Source: Phallusia mammillata
Taxonomy: Eukaryota; Chordata; Ascidiacea; Phlebobranchia; Ascidiidae
Length of the DNA: 64,000 nt
Assembly: GCA_003260075.1 (NCBI GenBank)
Contig: QLIY01000443.1
Span: 63,917-127,916, forward strand
Direction of reading: 5' to 3'
The position numbers and the translations under genes are program-made. The notes under the pieces were generated by a model. That model was not told the origin of the DNA and made no database searches. It was given only the letters and a program-made list of their open reading frames with translations. Of the stretch, positions 1-26,898 are shown one piece after another (the stretch's first letter is position 1; the number at the start of each line of letters is the position of its first letter).

Positions 1-2686
<2,686 letters not shown>

Positions 2687-2826
2687 TGCACTGGAGAAAG
2701 CTTGGTCGGTGAGCGGAAGGGAATGATTGAGTTCATCAGGATTCGATGAAGTATCGTCTAACTCGGGAATGGGCGCCATATCAGATAAGGAATCAGACGA
2801 TTTCGTTTGTCCTGGTGGCACCGACG
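2687..2826 (-). CDS. candidate internal exon of an unidentified protein
   Basis: On the minus strand a 140-base segment is bounded by a good acceptor (caaagtcccag) and a near-consensus donor (GTGCA followed by gtaagt). It is open in one frame after two phase bases and gives 46 residues: Ser/Pro/Asp-rich, low-complexity and acidic, starting SVPPGQTKSSDSLSDM and ending LPLTDQAFSSA. Such composition is typical of a disordered regulatory region. I do not recognise the family. Other possible pieces on the same strand are a segment near 4218-4300 that reads MGSRTNSDNFL before a GTAAAA donor, a segment near 6517-6592, and a possible first exon at 10701-10713. The joins are not proven. Confidence 0.4.
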
Positions 2827-5800
2827 CTGGGACTTTGACACTATGTGGTATAAAACAACATGATTACCATTAAAGCAAAAAAAACAACACTGTATAAACA
2901 ACATGATTATCATTAAAGCAAAAAAACACTGTATGTAGTGTCCTGCAAGGCAAACGTTATTGTAATCAATATGAGACAATTACAATTCCACAGCCTTTTT
3001 TTGGCCGGAAACAATGCCACAAAACAACGCACGGGGCACAATTAACTTTGTCCATGATTTCGATGATAGTGTTGTTGATGACGCAAGAGCTTGTTGTGAC
3101 GTCATGTATCACGTAATGAACGAGATGCGGTTGTGTTTACAAGTGTTCCGCTGCTGATAACTTCCTTAGTGAAACCTTTACCGGGCATTGCCACTTGTCA
3201 AAACAGAATTTACTTGTTACTATTTACTATGGAGCCTGTAGCATCTGCAAGTAAAGCAAAGGTTAGGTGAAGTTCGCGAACGCACAACAAACAAAGAGAT
3301 GCATATTATGTGATTTCTTTATATGTTGAAAAACAATCTGACGCTGCAGTACATCATAAAAGTTGCGAAAAGTAAACGTAATCTGTCAAAAGATATTTGA
3401 AGAGCAAGATTTGCAATAAACCGTGCCCTGATAATACATTTTGCCATCGCAAAAACGTTCTTACTTGCCTTAAAAGTCGCATCAAGCAAATATGAACTGC
3501 AGTGTATGACAAGCAGTACAAGTTTATAGAGTCGTTCACAAAGCAAATTCGTGTACTGGTATATTGGTGGTTTAGCTAAACCTGAAGGATGTATGACTTC
3601 AAACGCATATTCATTTGGTTATTAAGCCAGGATCTACATTTAGTAAATTTCGAGTTCTGCAGCTTTTTCGTTTTTTAAAGATTGATGATACTTACGCAAA
3701 TGAAACGTCTATCACGTTACGCCTAACCTGTTAACAATATTTCGCCTAAGCTAGTTCTTTATTGTTGTCATCATTGCTGGCTACCCTATAACCCATATAG
3801 CTTATTCGCATCCTTTTAACACCAACAGAAATTGATTTCGAATTGCTTCTGTTAGATAAATCGAATCCGTAATCGATGTACACGTCATAGAATCAGACAA
3901 ATCACCAAGCCAATGTCTTAATTTTGTTGCCGCATTCGATTGGCTTAAAAAGTGTTCCAAACTATATAACGTTAAATCTCAATATCTTCACTAAGCGATG
4001 CTAAAACGTGGTGTTCATCGACGTAATCAAACCTTTCCTGCATTTCATCAAAACCGGATAGGGACATAAAAAAACGTGTCATTACAAGGCTCTTGTCTTG
4101 GTTTTCCGAAAGATGATCGATGGTGTCTTGATGTAACAGTTCCTTACTAAACCACATGCATAAGTTGTACCGTAAAATTCGTGTAGTTCACGACTATAGA
4201 ACATGTAAATATTTTACAAGGAAATTGTCGGAATTGGTACGTGATCCCATAATGCCTGTACTTAAAGCAGCGTTAAGACCCCCTCGTGTAGCTGCAGACG
4301 AACTACTTGGCATTGCTCAACAGGCCACTGCTATGATAACACTTAAGACCATCTTCAAGCTGAACAGGCAAACATTTTGACGTCAAGAAACACCTCAAGT
4401 ACTGTCTACTGAACTCGACGTGCTCACATAAGCAAAGCGAGCACACACGCTACTTTTTTGGTGCAGGCAACAACATATCGTTATCTATGTCAGTGGTTCT
4501 CATATGGTGCTCCCCGAATTGACCAAAAAGTTAGTTTATATGATATGATACTTCAAGTTAACCGACTGACATTTTCACATGACTATCAACGCTTAAAATT
4601 TTGCTTATTTTATAGGCACGGCCTGGGGTATATATGTTTGAGAAACACTGATCTATGTGAAGGCCTATTACAAGATATAATCTTTTGATGCAATTTCCTA
4701 TTATGTATAAAGACAAGCTGTTGCAAATACAAAAAAGTTTCCCCAACAATGGGGTTAACATTAAGCCCTCCCCAAAGGCAAAAAGCTATGACACATAGAC
4801 CAACCATGGTATGTGATACGTTAGGACATAAGAAGCATACAAGTTACATGAGACTGCTATAGTGCTATTCCATTCGGGGTCATGTAAACTTGTCTGCGAT
4901 TAAATCTTGCACTTATGCAAAGGCAAATAAACACGTCTCGACACGGCCTACGATGTAAAGGCCTCAATCTTTGCTGAAACGACTATTTAAAATGAACCTT
5001 TGACTTATCGCACTGTGTTACACCATTAAAGGTGGTGTTGATCATCCAGACAATCTCACTTGATATCACGGGGGGACAAACGTTTAGAGAAATTGTGACT
5101 CCTACCGATCCACGTATGAATCATATCTTATAAGATTTGTATCAACGTGGTAAAAGTTTTTAAATGAGAGTATGTAGTATTTCGAAACGAAGGGTGCTAC
5201 AAAACCCACATACAGATTTATACATCAGTGAAGGCTAGCAACACACAAACAAACTTATTTAATTCGCAGCACAATGTGCAGGCTTAAAACACAAATGGTT
5301 GCGTAAGGGATTTGCAGCTTTGTGATACGTGAGAACGGGTAGATATCAGAAAAGAATGAGTTTCTACCTCAGTCGTGCATACACAAATTAGTCACCACGC
5401 ACCTAAACCAAATAGGCAAAAATTTGCGCACATCATAAGCTCAACAAAATGCATTGACTGGTATCTATAGATAGGTAATTACACTCTACGGGCAACACTA
5501 AAAAGACATTTTGCAAGAAATAACACAATCCATTTAACCAGCCATGCTGGAAGTCATTGAAGCCCATGATAAACGAGAATTTATTCGCCGTTGTTAAGGA
5601 TACGGCGTCAGCTGGCAGGAAACGCTAAGGAAAGCTGTGACATAAGGGTTGGAATATAAATCGTTCGGGGAGCTGCTTATTAAAAAAAAACTTGGTAAAA
5701 AAAATTTGCTGGAAAGAGAAATTAAGAGACTGGCCTCTTTGGCCCAGACACACAATAAAAGTTAATCAGTAATCGAAAAAGCAAATACGAACAGGCGAAA

Positions 5801-8209
5801 ATACTGAAGAAGCGACAATAAAACTTTGTACCGTTTGACCTCTGGTTATGGCGTGAGGAAAACACCTTTTATTGAGACCACGTCGTAATTTAGAAGCCCT
5901 TTGTCGCACAGTTTACTTAGCTGAGTACAGCTTTTCTCCACCTTTGGAAATTCAGATAACTTTACAACATAATTCTTTTCGATTGGTAAAACGCCACACA
6001 CTCTCCTTATAACAACTGTTCAAGTCCGGGAAAGTAACTACAGCTGTACTTCTCACATTGAATGGCTCGTTCTGTCAGCACAATCGTTGTAAAAGATATG
6101 GTATATGCTCCGCCCTTCATTATACACATGCCGATCAATAGTCCAGCAACGTGATTAAATCGTGCATTTAATTGTCAATGTGACCTCTTTTAACGCACGC
6201 TTGAACTAATGCACAAAACGAGGCTGAATTGCTATAGCTCGGTTATCCAGCGGCATAAAGGTAATTTGACCAAACCATACCAGCGGAATAGACTCATTAA
6301 CACTGAATACGTAATGTCTAAAATCTGGCTTACCACCGACGTGTACTGGTATTTCGGATTGCCTGCAGGTCTAGGAAGCCCCCCTGTATACAATACGTAC
6401 ATAGAGCAACGAAACTTGATACACCACAAAGCAAAAGCGCCAGAGATTTGGTCCCAGCGAACCGGACTCGTCTGACATTTCACTCCAATCCAAGTTGCCT
6501 TCCTGTACCTTCAGAGGCGGGCGAAACAGGACAGCTTGTAAAATTGACGGTGCCTAATACGCGGCTCCTTTGTATGAGAAGCTGTGTCACTAGCACAGGA
6601 AATCAAGCCCTTGGCCTGCCCTACTGCGGCAAAGGCAAGCATCAGTTGTTGTTGTGGTCTTACGGCTGTGCTACTTGGTGCGTGAAGGCATGATGGCTGA
6701 GCAACGGGTATATCTGACAGGTAATTTCATGTCAAGGTGGTGATTACTGCTGGCCCAATAGCTTCGTGATAATAACGTTTTGAGCGTTAGTTAAATCCTG
6801 TTGCACTATAGCCTTTGAGGTCTACAGTCTATGCTACTACCGTATCACAACTGTTTCACCATGATAAATATCCATTAGGAGTTAATACATGCCAAACAAC
6901 ACCATGATATTATGAAATCCAGAAATAAGTATAAACACCAGATTTCCCAAAGAAACTGAACAGTCATAGACTCAGTTTGTATTTTCCTATGCAGTATCTA
7001 AAATAACTACATTAGACAGTAAAACTAAACAAATGAAAGGATGTACATGTGGATTAGCCCTAATTATGACATGTTTTAAAAACACATCACATGATTTATA
7101 AATATTCATACAGAGATCAGTATGAAATATGCACAAGCCTTTCCGGCAGCAGACAAAAATGCAATAAAAATGGAATGGACAATGTTTTGCAGGTGTTGTT
7201 TAGAATGGTTTAAAATGTTTAGTAAAAAATTCGGTTTACAGAACAAGAAACACAGAACAAAAAGTTACTCTACATAGTACTTACATTAGGGTACTGATAA
7301 AATACATCAAAATACAGAACTATATAAACTTACTTTTAAACAATATTGTTCATGAACTATATATTTGCCATTTATGAACTTGTACCAAAATACATACATA
7401 TAAATATAGTATCAAGCTACTGGGCTGCAGAACTGTAGGAACTATCATAGAGGTTTAAAGGTAATAATTCAAAAATTATGGTAAAAATCAAAATTCTGCC
7501 AGTGCTTTGAACAACACCAAACTTTCATGTACGACACTTGCAAGCAGGGCCATGCATAACTAATACAAGTTGTTCCTTACAAACATTTGGCCAACGTACA
7601 AGATAAAACTGCTACAAATACCACAACAGCAACTATCCTTTCCCTTTTATTCCAACTACACATGCACTGATTTTAAGGTGCTGTACAGCAAGGTTAAAAT
7701 GCCTGTAGGCAATTCCCAAAGAGCGTGCATGTTGTGACAAGGTACTCATCGAACCATTTTTCTTCACAGCACTGCTAAAGCTGTGGCTGAGAAGCAACCA
7801 CTATTACCCAGACAGAGGTAACAAAATGAGCATGCATGCACTTTATATTACCAAGAATGCAATAAAGGCCTCACAGTTCATGATAATTATAACCATGCTT
7901 CAGGGCAATAAACATGCAACAAGCCAAGGGCTTGAAGCACCAGTCAAGGCTTATTATATATCCCATGTAATGGTATCTAGTTACTGTTTTTGACAGATTT
8001 GTTGCCTTTGTCCAACAACTGTTTTGTTTGATTAGATTTTATCACCAGTCATAAAACATAGGCCTTTGACAAAACTTAAAGGCAATGGCTGGCAGTTTAT
8101 TTTTGCCTTTTTTGTTTTATTTTTGCTTTTTCAAGCTAGGCTCTAAAAAAATTATACTATAGCACTGGATGTTGTGCATCAAAAAAATTTTTAAGTTCTT
8201 TACATAATA
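2827..8209. other. mostly unassigned AT-rich DNA
   Basis: Contains only short open frames. Three weak exon-like stretches on the minus strand (around 3972-4157, 4218-4300 and 6517-6592) have protein-like composition or plausible splice sites, but none matches a family I know. The part from about 6900 to 8200 is very AT-rich and looks like intron or untranslated sequence. Confidence 0.4.
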
Positions 8210-8217
8210 GTTTAGAT

Positions 8218-8424
8218 CAGTGGTTCTCAAACTTTTTTATTTTCAGAGCCAAATGGTATTTTTTAAGTGTGTAAAAAAAACGAAACCTTGAGAAAATCAA
8301 AAAAGATTATTACTTTGAAAGCTACAATAGCAATGTTTGGTGGTTTTCAGAGGTCTGGTGCGAGCCGCAATATAAGTAGTTGGGAGCCGCATGCGGCCCC
8401 GAAAACCAAGTTTGAGATCCACTG
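8218..8424. mobile_element. intact non-autonomous hAT-type element with perfect 8-bp TSD
   Basis: The 207-bp element begins CAGTGGTTCTCAAACTT and ends with the near inverted repeat AAGTTTGAGATCCACTG. It is flanked on both sides by the identical 8-mer gtttagat (8210-8217 and 8425-8432). The 8-bp duplication and CAG...CTG ends are typical of the hAT superfamily. There is no transposase reading frame, so it is a MITE moved in trans. Confidence 0.9.
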
Positions 8425-8895
8425 GTTTAGATAAATCGGTTTAAAAAAGATGCCAAGAAAAATGTATATAACCAAAACACTTAGTAAGTGTCACAAATAT
8501 TCTAGACCGCCCCATGACAATATCCCACGACCCAATTACCACGCATAACGGGTAATTTCTATATGTCTAGAGTCTATCGTTGCAGGCGCTATTGTGTTGT
8601 CATTGTTGTAGAGTCCCAGTTTTATCGTGCACCGTTGCCCGTTGCAGTGTCCATTGTTTTATCTAAAGGAAATTGTCACGGCATGTTAGCGCCTTTTACC
8701 CTTTTCATTGTTGCATCAGAGTTATAAGAGCGCCTATCTAACGATAACATAATAGATAAACAGAGAATGATAAGATAGAATTTAGAGATATTTGCGAGGT
8801 AGTGCTGTTGTTGTTGTTTTGGTTGTGGTTGGACGTGAATAAATGTAAAGGGAAAGGTTTGCTGCCGATCAGAGTACACGAGCGTTAGCTGTTAA

Positions 8896-10700
<1,805 letters not shown>

Positions 10701-10713
10701 CTCGACTAGACAT
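10701..10713 (-). CDS. possible first coding exon of a divergent minus-strand gene
   Basis: On the minus strand an ATG at 10713 opens 13 bases (M-S-S-R plus one phase base) and runs into a strong donor, GAG followed by gtgagtac. It lies about 400 bp from the ATG of the galactosyltransferase gene on the other strand, a spacing that would suit a shared bidirectional promoter. It might start the gene that contains the exon at 2687-2826. The evidence is only the donor and the position. Confidence 0.22.
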
Positions 10714-11110
10714 ATCCAGTTCGCAGGGCAGCAAAGACAGCTGTGCAGTGACACCTAACCGTTACTTATTTTCATTCTTTTTCCCACAAAGCTATGCTAA
10801 TTCTTTGGATTTTTATACTTGTATCGGGTGGGGAAAACGGAAAATGCTTTTCTTACACAATGTCCCTAACGGGGCATATCTTTAACGAAACACAAATATT
10901 GATACTAATATGACAACAAAATAGTTAGTTGGAGTTAGTTTTGATTGTAGTTTGGGATAGAATCTTTCGCACAGCTTGTGAGCATTTCGTGAAACAATAG
11001 GCCTTATGACCTCATATAACGACACAACAGTCCAAATATAATGGTGATTAATGGCTGGTCTAGTCTTAACCGCGTTTTAGTGAAGTGCAGTTTTCAGATT
11101 TATTTGTGCA

Positions 11111-13920
11111 ATGTGGAGTTTGAAAACGTGTTTTGGCTACTGTTGTAAATGGACATTGAAGGGCCGTCGATCCAACCCAACCCTTTTTTCAATTATTTCG
11201 ATCTGTTTGGCAATATACTTATCAATTCAAATAGCAACTTTATTGGGTGTGCTTCCGATACGACGGAACAGTAATGAGTACTTATTTGGGAAGGAACGGC
11301 CTCAACCACCACCCTACATATCATTCTTAGGAGCTGTCGCATCACCCAACTTACATCAGATCGACCAGGACTGCATTCGGGAACTGCAAAAAAATCACTC
11401 GTTTATGTCAAGCATTGAAGTGCTTCTTCCCAACTCAAATTCTTTGCCAAATCTTATTACCTACTTAAACAAGAAATTGCTACACTGCGTGAACGGCACA
11501 GAAAAAACAGAATCGATAGAAACGCTAATAGCTAGATCTATGCCTTCCAGCAGTCCGGAACCAAAAACGAAGAGCGCCACAGAACCAGATTATCAATTTA
11601 AGACTTGCCTGGAAGATGTAGCTAACCTGAAAAGAGTAATTGCCCTGGATTTAACAATGACGCCTCCAAAGTTCACGGAAATCGCAGCAAAGTATCCGCA
11701 GCTGACAATTGGGGGCAACTATCCTGGACCAAAATTTTGTCGACCAAGATATTCAGTAGCCATAATTATACCTTACAGGGACAGAAACACACATCTCAGG
11801 TAATGTGATCGAATTTGCATACAAAAAGTTAATTAGCAGTCCTATAAAAGGAAAATTAAGGAAATGTGTATGCAATCTTGAGCTATAAGTGACTGAAAAT
11901 CTGTTTTGGAGTAGGTATCTAAAAACTAAAGTGTTTGTAGTTTGTTGATCAATAAACGTAGATTTACGTTTTAGATTTTGGCTCTACTATACACTCGGAA
12001 CTCTGATCAAGCAGCAAATTCAATTCACGGTATTTGTTGCTGAACAATTTGGAGATGGCGTTTTTAACAAGGGCCAACTCATGAACACTGCTTTTCAATG
12101 GATTACCACTGAACACAAAGGAAAGTTTCAGTGCTTTGTATTCCACGATGTTGACATGATACCAGAAGTTGCAGCCAATGTTTACAAATGTACAGGTATA
12201 TGAATAGTACTATTCATTTTAAGTCCGCGAATTGCATCTGAGCGGTTACTTCTAACTTTTGTGGCAGGGTGTTTTTAAAAACGTTAGAAACAATATGAAC
12301 GCTTTTAGGTTTAGAACCACTGGTGTAATGCAACGACTGAAAGATTAGGATCCGGGTTCCATAATATAAAATGTAAGGGATTTTCGAGCAAAATGGGTAA
12401 TAATCGTACGTGCACGGTCTCCCAAAGACTCCCTATACTTTTCAAAGGGATCCGTTGCTACTATGGATAGGAACCGACTGTATTAACTGAAGCATCATTT
12501 TTCATCAAGTCAGTGCATATAAGATATATCCGTTGACAATCCTTGACGTAGTTACATCGTGAATATATGCGTACAGCGATGACATCTGTTAAATTATATT
12601 TTTGACGACATCATTTCATGACTTTTGTTGACATGTTTGAATACCTATAAAAAGTTTTTAATTTTTGCTAGAAATGTTACTGTAATTAATGTACAGTTAC
12701 TCACAATAAATTTAAAACCGTTATGTGTGTAATTTACCGTGCCGTGTAACGTGGCTATAATTTGGACAAGTGCGTTTTACGTGTCTTCCAGTGTAGCACC
12801 CTCATATAGATGGGCAATACAACAGGACATACGACAAATTCATTTTTTGCAGCAATGCGTACTGTGATGCACCTGTCGCCTCTTGTAGACAAATTTAACT
12901 ACACACTCCGTCGAAAAACGGGTGTGACCGTTGGTGGAGCTGTCTCTTTCACAGAGTGGCAATACAGGTGAGGCTATCACACGTTACCAAGTAACGTTGG
13001 TAACGTTGTTCTGGCATTTACACCAATGTTTTGTTGATTTCTCGTCAAAATTGTTAAGTTAGCTGTTAGCCAAGCGTCCCATACAAAATCAAACGGATCT
13101 TGAGCCGGTTTGAAAGATTACACATACTAGTTTGTATTTTGCCTATTATTGCTGCCAAAAAACTTTAAATGTAACATCTTAGGTTACTTTACCCCAACAA
13201 AATGTACAATGACTTTTCAACTGCAATTGCAGAGCGGTAAACGGATATTCAAACGTTTACTGGGGTTGGGGAGGTGAAGATGATGACATGAATTTGAGGA
13301 TTCGCTACCTTGGCTTGCGTCGCATAAGACCAGGCGTGAACATAGGAAGGTAAGATAAAAAAGGTTGTCTGCTTTTGGTTTTTGCTTCAGACATAGGAGA
13401 CCCATCGTAAAATAACATAAACTTACTCCTAATGCAAAGCGAGCATTGTTACCATCCTAACCCCACCTTAAAAGGTTTTGGTGACAAAAAAAATTCTTAA
13501 TCCCAACAGTAATCCTGAGAAACTTTTTCCAATCGTAATGTTATGTTGTCAAATGGATGGTAGTCAAAAATAACACATTTCGTTTGCTCAAAGACTGGTC
13601 AGTTTTCTTAATGTTAATCTGAATTGTCAAAATTGAAAAGTTCAACAAACATCACATTAAGGATGAATTAAATCGTTATCGGACATTTGCGTTTTAGGTA
13701 CAAAATGATTCGACATCGGCACGACCAGTTAAATCCACTCAACACGAAGCGACATCGACTTCTCAAGCAAACCCGTGCGTCGATGTTCCAAGACGGTCTC
13801 AGCAGTTTAAACACCACTGTGATAACTGTTATGCTTTTACCAACACACACACATTTACTGATCAGGATTTCGGAACACATTAAACCGCAGATTGAAAAAC
13901 ATACAACACCTTCTCCATGA
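11111..13920 (+). CDS. beta-1,4-galactosyltransferase (B4GALT1-6 type), complete, five exons
   Basis: Golgi type II membrane glycosyltransferase of family GT7 that transfers galactose from UDP-Gal to terminal GlcNAc or glucosylceramide, depending on subtype. Exons: 11111-11799, 11975-12195, 12853-12967, 13233-13349, 13698-13920. All junctions are GT-AG and phases agree, giving 454 residues. A signal anchor lies at about residues 27-48. The conserved block VAIIIPYRDRNTHLR straddles the exon 1-2 junction. The metal-binding DVD is in FVFHDVDMIPE, the acceptor-site motif is WGWGGEDDD in exon 4, and the metal-binding Met and His are in the MIRH motif of exon 5. All catalytic landmarks are present, so the gene looks functional. 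The H before DVD differs from the usual Ser of vertebrate B4GALT1. Subtype cannot be fixed by eye. The start ATG is the first in the frame and precedes the membrane anchor. Confidence 0.9.
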
Positions 13921-14053
13921 CTACAAAGCACAAAACGGAAACAGCGCTTTGCGTATCTGCCGTTACAATGCACATCGGTCGTTTTGAAGACAATTGTGTC
14001 AAGTTCAAATGCTAGCAATTTTTTCCTATTTTGCCATGTGTAAGTCGAATATG

Positions 14054-14381
14054 TCGCCATTTTATGCTTGAATAGTAGGTCACGGCCGAGCTGTATGCGG
14101 AAACAAAGTTTTCAGTTTACGCATTCGGGAAATTACCCTGCTTGAGTGTTCTTTTTTTGTAGGCCCAATAATAAATCAGTCCAACGCCGAGGAATGACGC
14201 CCTCCCTAAGCGGGGGGGGGGACGCCATTTTATGCTTGAATAGTTCGGTCACGGCCGAGCTGTATGCGGAAACAAAGTTTTCAGTTTACGCATTGGGGAA
14301 ATTACCCTGCTTGAGTGTTCTTTTTTTGTAGACCCAATAATAAATCAGTCCAACGCCGAGGAATGACGCCCTCCCTAAGCT
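14054..14381. repeat. duplicated (allelic) block around a 10-G spacer
   Basis: Sequence 14054-14211 (gccattttatgcttgaatag onward to ccctccctaag) recurs at 14222-14381 with a few differences. The copies are separated by exactly ten G (14212-14221). This looks like two overlapping allelic contig ends placed side by side, in the 3' flank of the galactosyltransferase gene. Confidence 0.8.
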
Positions 14382-15054
14382 TGTGTTGACTTTTCGTGTG
14401 CGTAAGACGCTGAAGTGGCTCTATCTGTTGCTCTCCCTGTTTGTTAGCATTCTGTTCAGTTGTTGTATAACATATGATAGAGGTAAAAAAGATCATACCT
14501 TAAGAGTTGAGACTGGGAACTGGGAAGTATTAAATATGTTGATTTTAATGATTCTTCGTTGTTGTAGTTTGCAGGTCAAAAAGGTTGAGTTATTTATACC
14601 ATTTTATTTTTAAATGTCTGTCTGAAGCTACAAATATGTCACATGTTTTTTGTTACTAATTATTATGGACATAAAAATGACCAACAAATTTAATAGAAAA
14701 TGTTTGTTAACCCTCTGTCATTTAAATGTATTAAATATTTGTATTTATTTCAATATTAAAAGAAAAACAACATGGAAGGCATATTAAACACAATTGTTCA
14801 AAGAAGTGTTTTGTTTTTTGTGGAAATAATAAATTTGGCTTTTGAGAAATGTCTTACAAAACAATTTGTGTATTAATTAATTTAAATTTATTCTGCACAC
14901 AAACAATACATACCACAATAATTGTTGGACTACAGGGACAAATGAAAAAAGCAAAAAATATGATTGTTTTTGTATGTTTTTAAAATTGTTCTGTTTAATT
15001 AGGTGTGCATTTAGTTTTTTTGTACAGTCGTGATATTTGTGAGGCAAGTATCTA
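14382..15054. promoter_or_regulatory. intergenic and 5' region of the TMC gene
   Basis: AT-rich sequence between the galactosyltransferase 3' end and the TMC start codon at 15055. It should contain the TMC promoter and 5' UTR. I see no clear TATA box or other motif I can defend. Confidence 0.3.
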
Positions 15055-25295
<10,241 letters not shown>

Positions 25296-26898
25296 TGGCT
25301 TGGTTGGGACTCCTTGCTTGATCAATTGTTGAAAACCCTGTAGTGTTTTTTTGCATATTCAAGTTAGAATAAAAGCAATATTAGGTGACTTTAGCATGTT
25401 CTAACCATGACATAAATAAAAAAATAGTGTATTAGTTGAGTTGTACAAATCATGACATATTATAAGTGTGTACTAGTTTGTTTTTGAACTGATGTTGCAT
25501 GACTGCTAGTTTACAGTGTTTTGACAGTATAATGGCAATGTAGTACTTTAAAATGCCCAAGTGCCCCTTTCTGACATGAAATTCAGACTATTTTATCAGC
25601 AATAAAGTGTTTTTTGTACTAATCACCAATTTCCGTGCAATACGAAAAATCCTGACCTTTAATTTCTCTTGTACATTTTGTTTTTGTGAAATAAAGACAC
25701 TGAGCTACCACAAACTGATTTAACTACACTGCAGCCTTAGTTGTATTACAGACCAGTTCATAAAAGACAGGATGCTACTAAAGTCAGACTGGGTCAAGGT
25801 ATGATATCTTAATTGGAAACTGGATATTGATGAAGATTGGGAATTCGTATTGTAACTATACAGTTCATCAAAACTCCTTGCCAACCACAGTTTAACACAT
25901 AATAGTCCGTTAGCCTCATACCACCTAAGCAGTGTACTTAAATTGTTTTGTTTGTTACATTTTCACCCTCATTGAGTATGCAATGGGTAAACATTTAAGG
26001 CTTCTAAGAGTCTCCAATATAAGAGGTTGCTGCAAGGTACACTCATTAAATAGAGGTGACTTTCTGACAACTGCACCAAAGACATATCAAGAGAGTTTTT
26101 GCACCAAATGTGACTCTTTAAAGTGCATTCATTAAATCTTACGAGATCGTGTATGGTGTGTTTCTTATAACCCACATACTTGTTATTTTCCGTTAATAAG
26201 CTAATGACAACCAAATCTAAGCATTGCACATTTAATTACTCAATACGGAATTCTGCTTGTATGCAGTACAGCAAAAAAAGGTTCATTGTGAGTGTGACTA
26301 AATCAATCAATTTGCAAATAATGAGTAAATTTGATTGATCATTACCATTTGAAATTTAAAAGTCATTATTTCAAAATACATTAAAATCTGAAGGTCATTA
26401 TGCCAAGAATCAAAATATCGAACAAACATTATTTTCAATGTAAGTGTGAATTGAAAATCGTTTTTTTGGGAAAAAAATTGTATGAAAGGTGCAGCATTCG
26501 AATTGCAATGCATAGATAAACAAGACACACAAATATCAAAACTTTGACAGATCAATGTAGCACAATAAATATCTATAGCTAAGAAATGGACAAATATATT
26601 AAAACATTGCGCTACACAAATACCTACAATGACAAGTAAACATCGTAGATTTACACATTATTATGAAAAGTGTCGTTCTTAGGATTTGTGATACATAATA
26701 GGACTGTCTGTCAGAATTTATATTGATAGCAAAAATTATTGTTTAAATTACTAAAATTTATATATACCAGATACTAATTTAGGTACTGTTTTATTGATTT
26801 AGCCTCAATGGGGTACCATCTGATATCAAAAAATGAAACAATTAAATAGTGTGTAAAATTGGGAAGGAACTTGGTCTCATGTATTGATGAAAAAAAGT
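25296..26898. other. intergenic region between convergent TMC and TRAPPC8 genes
   Basis: The left part holds the TMC 3' UTR with AATAAA at 25368-25373. The right part holds the TRAPPC8 3' UTR, with TTTATT at 26790-26795, which reads AATAAA on the minus strand. No other gene is recognised; open frames are short and random. Confidence 0.5.

Noticed and set aside
4156-4380. 74-codon plus-strand frame
   Set aside because: No domain, and a minus-strand exon is as likely in the same place; neither can be supported.
13668-14060. 130-codon minus-strand frame opposite the last galactosyltransferase exon
   Set aside because: It overlaps a conserved plus-strand exon antisense and shows no domain; it is a shadow frame.
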